NCBI RefSeq assembly: GCF_014645615.1
Contig: NZ_BMMB01000015.1
Coordinates: forward strand, 1-57,730
Reading direction: 5' to 3'
Source: Paenibacillus hunanensis
GTDB lineage: Bacteria; Bacillota; Bacilli; Paenibacillales; Paenibacillaceae
DNA: 57,730 nucleotides
Part shown: positions 52,483-57,730 of the stretch, piece by piece
Layout: every line of letters starts with the position of its first letter
How positions within the stretch are numbered: position 1 is the first letter of the stretch
The notes under the pieces: model-generated
The model's input: only the letters and a program-made list of their open reading frames with translations
What the model was told of the DNA's origin: nothing
Databases searched by the model: none
Program-made: the position numbers and the translations under genes

Positions 52483-53307
52483 ATGTCCATTTTACAGCAG
52501 GTAAGGAATAGGAATCCACTCGTTCACAATATTACGAATGTGGTGGTGACGAACTTTACAGCGAATGGATTGCTGGCGCTGGGAGCGTCCCCTTTTATGG
52601 CGTATGCGCATGAAGAAGTGGAAGATGTAGCGGCGATGGCGGGGGCAGTCATGCTGAATATCGGCACACTTGATCCGTATACCGTGCAATCGATCAAGCT
52701 GGCAGGGCAGGCGGCAAATCGTGCTGGAGTGCCTGTTATCTTCGATCCAGTCGGTGCCGGAGCAACGGCGTATCGTACCGCCGCGGCACTGGAGATTGTG
52801 GCTGAGGTGAAGGTCGATATCGTACGAGGCAATGTAGCGGAGGTCGCTCATGTGATCGGCGAGAATTGGCAGATCAAGGGCGTAGATGCTGGCGGTGGAG
52901 CGGGTGATCGAAAGGAGCTTGCCCTGCGCGCGGCGCGTAAGCTAGGCTGTATCGTTGTCATCACAGGCGAGCAGGATATCCTAACCGATGGCACACAGCT
53001 GAACATAGTAACGAATGGTCATATACTGCTGACCCGAGTGACCGGAACGGGCTGTCTACTCAGCTCGGTCGTCGCTGCATTTGCTGCGGTTGTACAGGAT
53101 GCCGAGCGGCGTCTGGAAGCAGTTACTGAGGCTGTGGCTTGTTATGGACTGGCCGCCGAGCTAGCCGTGGTTGATGCAGGTGGACAGGGAACAGGTAGCT
53201 TTCAAACGGCATTTTTGAACCGTTTATCCACGATTACACCGGAGCAGGTGAACGAGCATTGTCGTATTCAGCGTCACATCTATCCAGCACATGAAACGAA
53301 GCATTGA
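52483..53307 (+). CDS. thiM: Hydroxyethylthiazole kinase
   Basis: 274 residues; GGGAGGCGAAAGAA precedes the ATG. PLVHNITNVVVTNFTANGLL is the N-terminal signature; GASPFMAYAHEEVEDVA, DPVGAGATAYR and the anion hole VTGTGCLLSSVVAAF complete the ThiM pattern. It phosphorylates 4-methyl-5-(2-hydroxyethyl)thiazole for thiamine salvage. First gene of thiMDE, under the TPP riboswitch. Confidence 0.95.
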   Translation: MSILQQVRNRNPLVHNITNVVVTNFTANGLLALGASPFMAYAHEEVEDVAAMAGAVMLNIGTLDPYTVQSIKLAGQAANRAGVPVIFDPVGAGATAYRTAAALEIVAEVKVDIVRGNVAEVAHVIGENWQIKGVDAGGGAGDRKELALRAARKLGCIVVITGEQDILTDGTQLNIVTNGHILLTRVTGTGCLLSSVVAAFAAVVQDAERRLEAVTEAVACYGLAAELAVVDAGGQGTGSFQTAFLNRLSTITPEQVNEHCRIQRHIYPAHETKH

Positions 53308-53364
53308 ATGGCTATACCGGGGAACGTCTCCAATCCATCCACGATAGCAAAGGAGCAGAAAAGA

Positions 53365-54174
53365 ATGCATATTCCACAAGCATTAACGATTGCCGGCTCA
53401 GATAGTGGCGGCGGAGCAGGGATTCAAGCCGATTTAAAAACATTTCAGGAGCTGGGCGTGTATGGCATGTCGGTCATTACAGCAATTACCGCGCAAAATA
53501 CAGCCGGTGTGCAGGGCGTCTATCCAATCGAGTTAGAAGGTGTCGTGACCCAGCTACATTCGATTGGCGACGATCTTCAGCCCGCTGCGATCAAAACAGG
53601 CATGCTGTTCAGCGCCGATATTATTCATGAAGTCGCTATCGCAGTGCGGCAGTATCAATGGAACACATTAGTCATTGATCCTGTTATGGTAGCCAAAGGT
53701 GGCTCTGTGCTGCTACAACAACAGGCGATCCAAGCATTAATTCGAGAGCTGCTACCACTGGCGGCAGTCATTACGCCTAATGTGCCAGAAGCCGAGCTAT
53801 TAACAGGTAGTACGATCCATACGCTGAAGGAACGCGAGCAAGCGGCACGCCAGCTGGTGCAAATGGGCGCACGCGCCGCTGTGATCAAAGGTGGACACGA
53901 TACATCTACGCCGCAGGCTATGGATGTGCTGTTCGATGGCAAGCAGTTTCATTATGTAGAATATCCGCGTGTAGATACGCCACACACGCATGGAACGGGC
54001 TGTACCTATTCGGCAGCGATGACCGCTGAGCTGGCGAAAGGCAACGGATTATTGCAAGCTGTACAAACTGCCAAAGCATTCGTGCATGCAGCGATTGAGG
54101 ATGGACTCGGGATTGGCTCGGTGCATGGGCCAACGAATCATTTTGCATATCGACAAAGGAGGGCTGTGCGATGA
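53365..54174 (+). CDS. thiD: Hydroxymethylpyrimidine (phosphate) kinase
   Basis: 269 residues from ATG 53365 with AAAGGAG 9 nt upstream; the frame is open to 53308 without an RBS. ALTIAGSDSGGGAGIQADLK is the ThiD signature; VIDPVMVAKGG, TPNVPEAELLTG and HGTGCTYSAAMTAEL (catalytic loop) follow. It phosphorylates HMP to HMP-PP. The stop overlaps the thiE start (ATGA), so translation is coupled. Confidence 0.95.
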   Translation: MHIPQALTIAGSDSGGGAGIQADLKTFQELGVYGMSVITAITAQNTAGVQGVYPIELEGVVTQLHSIGDDLQPAAIKTGMLFSADIIHEVAIAVRQYQWNTLVIDPVMVAKGGSVLLQQQAIQALIRELLPLAAVITPNVPEAELLTGSTIHTLKEREQAARQLVQMGARAAVIKGGHDTSTPQAMDVLFDGKQFHYVEYPRVDTPHTHGTGCTYSAAMTAELAKGNGLLQAVQTAKAFVHAAIEDGLGIGSVHGPTNHFAYRQRRAVR

Positions 54175-55031
54175 ACTCGTCCCTATTTTTCGATGGCGCT
54201 AATCGCTATCGTTCATTTACCCATGACAATGAACAGCGTGCGACTGATGGTGACCGTCCTGATGTACAGTCAGATATACAGTCAGAAACACAGTCGCAGC
54301 GTATCGATCTGGCTGGCGGCGATTCGACTCACGAGCGTAATGCTACAGGTTCGCTGCTGCCTGCGAATGGCACAGCGGCACGTATCGATTGGATTCGCTC
54401 ACGCATGCCGCTGTATCTTGTGATGGGCAGCGTGAATTGCCGCCAAGCCCCTGATCAGGTGCTGGAGCAGGCCATCGCTGGCGGCATTACCCTATTTCAA
54501 TATCGAGAAAAGGGGAAGCAAGCATTGTGCGGTCAGGAGTATGTGGAGCTGGCACGTCGCTTGCAGGACATTTGCCACAAGCACCAGATTCCTTTTATCG
54601 TTAATGATGATCTGGAGCTGGCGCTGGAGTTGGATGCGGACGGAGTACATGTCGGACAAAATGATGAACCCGCAGAATGGATACGCCAGCGTCTTGGCCC
54701 TAACAAAATCGTCGGTGTCTCTGCCCATTCGCTCAAAGAAGCGAGCCGTGCTATCGCCGCCGGTGCAGATTATCTCGGTATCGGGCCTATTTACCCGACA
54801 AGCTCCAAGGACGATGCCGAGCCTGTACGAGGTACCGAAGTGATCCAACAGGTTCGCCGCTCGGGTCTGACGATTCCGCTGGTGGGCATTGGGGGAATCC
54901 ATGAGCATAATGCTGCTCCGGTAATACATGATGGTGCAGACGGCGTAGCAGTCATCTCGGCTATTACAGCGGCAGCTGCACCTGCGGAGGCGGCAAAGCA
55001 TTTGAAAAAAGCAATTGCCCAGCGATTGTAG
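54171..55031 (+). CDS. thiE: Thiamine-phosphate synthase with N-terminal extension
   Basis: 286 residues. ATG 54171 overlaps the thiD stop and has AAAGGAGG 8 nt upstream, so the long form is likely made. Residues 1-78 are a low-complexity, S/D/Q-rich stretch not usual in ThiE. The TIM-barrel core starts at MPLYLVMGS: GGITLFQYREKGK, FIVNDDLELALELDADGVHV, GVSAHSLKEA, DYLGIGPIYPTSSKDDA and LVGIGGIHEHNAAPV. It joins HMP-PP and thiazole phosphate to thiamine phosphate. Last gene of the operon; no terminator is seen. Confidence 0.93.
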   Translation: MNSSLFFDGANRYRSFTHDNEQRATDGDRPDVQSDIQSETQSQRIDLAGGDSTHERNATGSLLPANGTAARIDWIRSRMPLYLVMGSVNCRQAPDQVLEQAIAGGITLFQYREKGKQALCGQEYVELARRLQDICHKHQIPFIVNDDLELALELDADGVHVGQNDEPAEWIRQRLGPNKIVGVSAHSLKEASRAIAAGADYLGIGPIYPTSSKDDAEPVRGTEVIQQVRRSGLTIPLVGIGGIHEHNAAPVIHDGADGVAVISAITAAAAPAEAAKHLKKAIAQRL

Positions 55032-55063
55032 TTGCACTTCTGAAAAACATCCTTACAATACTC

Positions 55064-55098
55064 GGTTGAAGGTTGAAGGTTGAAGGTTGAAGGTTGAA
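55064..55098. repeat. Heptanucleotide tandem repeat (GGTTGAA)5
   Basis: Five perfect copies 33 nt after the thiE stop. The rest of 55032-55368 shows no gene. Confidence 0.95.
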
Positions 55099-55368
55099 GT
55101 ACCCGTTTGCTCTTTACTTGTACAGGCTCCTTTCGGAATTGAAATGGTTGCTCGTTAGCGCTTCATTTGAGTTGCTGTGTACATTTCCCTATAATTGGAC
55201 TTGCCAATCTCCTGTATCAATCTGTGCTATATCCCTTTGCAAATTATTGTCATCTGTAGCTCGTGAAGCTGGTGATCTCAATTGGGATATCGAAGCCGAT
55301 TGATCCATAGTACACACCATACCCACACAGGAGAATGTACACGAGCAATGCCGAAAGGAGTCATAGGT

Positions 55369-56649
55369 ATGCTAAAAGAACGAATTCAATATTTGTGCGA
55401 CAAAAAGCAGTTATCTCGCAAAGAGCTAACCGACGGTCTGGTAACGCAGGCTCACTTTTCCAATATTCTTGCCGGTCGTTACGCGCTGCCGGAGGATCTG
55501 GCGGAAGCGATGGCGCAGCGACTCGGCGTGGATGCGGACTATATTGCTCAAACTGATCTTACGGATACATCTACATTGCAGGAAGCAGAGCGTATTTTCG
55601 ACATGCTATCGGCACAGGCATCGTCGATTCCTGAGCAGCAGGTGAACGAGCTGCCGGATCGTCACCCTACACTGACGGTTGAATTAACAACTGCTCTGAT
55701 GAAAGCGACCTATTACCAGCAGCTGAACGATACTGATGCTTATCAGTATGTGCATCAATCGTATTTGAACTTTTATCTGGAGCATTTTGGACGACCGGAT
55801 CAGCTTCAATTGCCTGTGCCTCTGCATAAAGCGTTATTGTTTTATAAAATCCAGCATTTTCGTTCGCTGGGCCAGTATCATGATGTGTTGTATCAGCTGG
55901 AATTGTGGCTGCCTTTGCTGGATCAAGGCAGTGAGACATGGCTGACGGCGCAGCAGATTCGATTGGAAGCGTACGTACATACTCGACAATTTGAACAAGC
56001 CAAGTCGTCTTTTGAAAAGATCACCACCCATATTTATGAGCAACGCCTGTTCCATCGGCTCTCCGGTCTGTATGTGCTGTACAGCGGCTATTGCTTTTCG
56101 ATGGAATGGACGCAGGAGGCATTAACCGCGCTGGCAATGGCTGAAGCGCATCTCGTTCACGCTCAGCATCAGAGCGATACATTAAGTGCAATTATGAATA
56201 ACCGCATCATTATGCTTACGCGGAGCGGTGAGCTGGAGCAGGCACAGCAGGAGCTTGATCGCTTTCGGCAGATCATACAGATGCAGCCAGAAGAGACGCA
56301 GCAACAATGGGAACCGACATTGCTGGTATATCATTGCGAAATGGCTCTGGCGCGTAAGGACTGGGGAGCGCTTATACCGTTGCTGGAAAAGCTACGAGTC
56401 TGCACACTGGCGATCGATCAGCAGATGGCGCTCTTTTTTTATGAAAGTCAGCTCTCGTTATCTTCGGGGCAGCATGATTCGTTTGTCGAGCAGGCACTGC
56501 AATGCTTGCCGTATTTTGAAGGGATTCGTCAGCAGGATCGGCTAGGTGTGCTGTATGAGGGATTGGCAACAGTGGCAGAGGAGCAGCGGCGTTATAAGGA
56601 TGCGGCGCTGTATTATCGCAAGCTGGTGTATTTGCTGCGTCATGCATAA
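55369..56649 (+). CDS. XRE-type HTH regulator with TPR domain (RRNPP-like)
   Basis: 426 residues from ATG 55369 with AAAGGAG (55354-55360) 8 nt upstream; ATG 55348 lies before it. The N-terminal HTH (MLKERIQYLCDKKQLSRKEL, then HFSNILAGRYALPEDLAEAM) is XRE-like. The remaining about 350 residues are paired amphipathic helices in TPR rhythm (QYHDVLYQLELWLPLLDQG ... RRYKDAALYYRKLVYLLR). This HTH-TPR layout is that of RRNPP peptide-sensing regulators, but also of other helical-repeat XRE proteins. No signal-peptide gene was found next to it. Targets unknown. Confidence 0.8.
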   Translation: MLKERIQYLCDKKQLSRKELTDGLVTQAHFSNILAGRYALPEDLAEAMAQRLGVDADYIAQTDLTDTSTLQEAERIFDMLSAQASSIPEQQVNELPDRHPTLTVELTTALMKATYYQQLNDTDAYQYVHQSYLNFYLEHFGRPDQLQLPVPLHKALLFYKIQHFRSLGQYHDVLYQLELWLPLLDQGSETWLTAQQIRLEAYVHTRQFEQAKSSFEKITTHIYEQRLFHRLSGLYVLYSGYCFSMEWTQEALTALAMAEAHLVHAQHQSDTLSAIMNNRIIMLTRSGELEQAQQELDRFRQIIQMQPEETQQQWEPTLLVYHCEMALARKDWGALIPLLEKLRVCTLAIDQQMALFFYESQLSLSSGQHDSFVEQALQCLPYFEGIRQQDRLGVLYEGLATVAEEQRRYKDAALYYRKLVYLLRHA

Positions 56650-57061
56650 TTGCGTGGACACGGTAAGGGAGTCGGAAATACATTGGCGATTAGGAACGAA
56701 GGTACAAGAGAATTAAAAGTAAAAGTGAAAGTAAATGCGAAGTTGAACGTAAATTCAGATCAGGATACAGGATAGACATAAGTATAGGGATTGAAAGGTT
56801 ATCATTTCGTGCAAGTGTAGCTGTCTATAATCGATTATAGCTGCATACAATCGGTCAATTAGCGAATACGTAACCTCCAATTGCATCTGAATCCAATACA
56901 AAATTGTATCAATCCGACATTTTTGTGGAGAAAATTCTCCCCCATTTGAGCCTAAACGCACAATACACAGCCAATCCTACAAGCTTTAAACGGATGTATC
57001 TCCCGATTTATTTGCCGCAAGACCCTTTTTATAATAAAAAAAGATCGATTTTCGTACACTC
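56650..57061. other. Intergenic, no gene seen
   Basis: A 95-codon frame at 56904 lacks an RBS and has an odd, Phe/Cys-rich end crossing a terminator, so it is not called. Confidence 0.35.
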
Positions 57062-57087
57062 AAGCAGGCATTTTGCCTGCTTTTTTG
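57062..57087 (+). terminator. Terminator
   Basis: AAGCAGGC (57062-57069) pairs with GCCTGCTT (57075-57082) around a 5-nt loop, followed by a T-run. Confidence 0.9.
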
Positions 57088-57227
57088 TATGTGTCCAAAT
57101 CTATTGTGGCTATCCAGCGCTGTTTTTTATAATAAAAATAAGCAACAACGATTCATCGATCCTACCGTATACGATCGATTCCATATTGTAACGAAGTACC
57201 ATACAAATTTAGAGGAGCGTGTCACCA

Positions 57228-57644
57228 ATGATGAAATTTTTCAAAAAGAAATCCGAGCCAACTGACCGATTACAGCAAGCCGATGCTGCATTGAATAAAG
57301 GATTAAGCGGTATGCTGATCAAGGGTCTGGTTCCCAAGGAACAGCGACAGCAAATGAGTGACGGATTGGAAGCAGCCAAGCAGATGCAAGCCGCAGCTTC
57401 TGGAAGTGTAGCGATCACAGCAATGGGAACGATCGTATCGGTAAAGGATACGGGCAAGCTGGTTAATTTCGACCCGATTGTATTGTTGACGATGGATGTA
57501 GTCGAAAATAGCGGCTCTCGTTATTCGCACACAATGGAGACGCTCGTTCCGAAAATGCAAATCCCACGCCCAGGCGATGTGATCGGACTGGGCACCCATC
57601 CAGCGCATCCATCTTCATTTATTTATATGGGGCCACTTGACTAA
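57228..57644 (+). CDS. Small hypothetical protein
   Basis: 138 residues from ATG 57228, 10 nt after GAGGAG; GTG 57219 is a less likely start. A basic start (MMKFFKKKSEPTDRLQQADA) leads to an amphipathic helical region (LVPKEQRQQMSDGLEAAKQM) and a C-terminal beta part (ITAMGTIVSVKDTGKLVNFD ... PGDVIGLGTHP) that resembles an OB- or SH3-like barrel. No signal peptide or membrane segment. Family not recognised. Confidence 0.7.
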   Translation: MMKFFKKKSEPTDRLQQADAALNKGLSGMLIKGLVPKEQRQQMSDGLEAAKQMQAAASGSVAITAMGTIVSVKDTGKLVNFDPIVLLTMDVVENSGSRYSHTMETLVPKMQIPRPGDVIGLGTHPAHPSSFIYMGPLD

Positions 57645-57670
57645 ATTGGGTGTTTAGCATTCACAATTGC

Positions 57671-57730
57671 CACGAAGCACGAAGCACGAAGCACGAAGCA
57701 CGAAGCACGAAGCACGAAGCACGAAGCACG
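57671..57730. repeat. Heptanucleotide tandem repeat (CACGAAG)8+, running off the window
   Basis: Eight perfect copies and CACG continue to the last base of the window, starting 27 nt after the stop of the 57228 gene. True length is unknown. Confidence 0.95.

Noticed and set aside
56904..57191. 95-codon plus-strand frame
   Set aside because: No start with RBS, odd composition, and it runs through a clear terminator at 57062.

Overview
The window reads as chromosomal DNA of a Bacillota (Firmicutes) bacterium, most likely Paenibacillus or a close relative. The evidence is strong GGAGG-type ribosome binding sites, frequent GTG/TTG starts, an S-layer-homology (SLH) protein, a subtilisin-type secreted protease, a TPP-riboswitch thiamine operon, a substrate-binding-protein/permease fusion, and Rhs/WapA-type polymorphic-toxin sequences of the kind common in this group. 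Genus is an inference; no rRNA, tRNA, transposase, integrase or CRISPR array was seen.

Positions 1 to about 15.8 kb form an accessory island, entirely on the + strand. It is a bank of at least seven promoterless, 5'-truncated copies of one Rhs core and pre-toxin segment (cassettes A to G here). Each copy is fused to a different AT-rich C-terminal toxin tip and most are followed at once by a small immunity gene and a hairpin terminator. Tips include a PD-(D/E)XK-like CdiA-CT nuclease (D), a JAMM/JAB metal-motif tip (F), a possible nucleotidyltransferase-like tip (C), a possible Ntox30-like tip (E), and several unassigned ones. Between the complete cassettes lie toxin tails without cores, including an ADP-ribosyltransferase-like one, and orphan immunity genes, several broken by nonsense codons or frameshifts. 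The 3' edge holds an Imm8-like protein, a colicin-type immunity protein and a DUF4303-like protein. The full-length rhs/wapA gene that would use this bank is not in the window and should lie to the left.

From 15.8 kb the window is ordinary chromosome: an amino-acid ABC transporter (16.2-18.4, minus), an orphan secreted protein, a nucleoside hydrolase, a DeoR regulator, ilvA, an ABM monooxygenase, an S8 protease with an SLH protein, two paralogous polysaccharide deacetylases (28 and 47 kb), a GH38 alpha-mannosidase, a DMT exporter with a convergent ArsR-type regulator, a CPA1 Na+/H+ antiporter, a secreted esterase/peptidase, an SDR dehydrogenase, a HAD phosphatase, convergent ppx and ppk1 (polyphosphate breakdown and synthesis), a lipoprotein with two SnoaL-like domains, a DUF1129 membrane protein, an alpha/beta hydrolase, the thiMDE operon behind a TPP riboswitch, an HTH-TPR (RRNPP-like) regulator and a small hypothetical protein.

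Two kinds of non-coding structure stand out. One is a dispersed element of about 65 bp with two hairpins, in four copies (7.9, 39.3 and a tandem pair at 45.8 kb), with compensatory changes in its first stem. The other is four perfect hexa- or heptanucleotide tandem repeats, all intergenic (21.06, 49.83, 55.06 and 57.67 kb).
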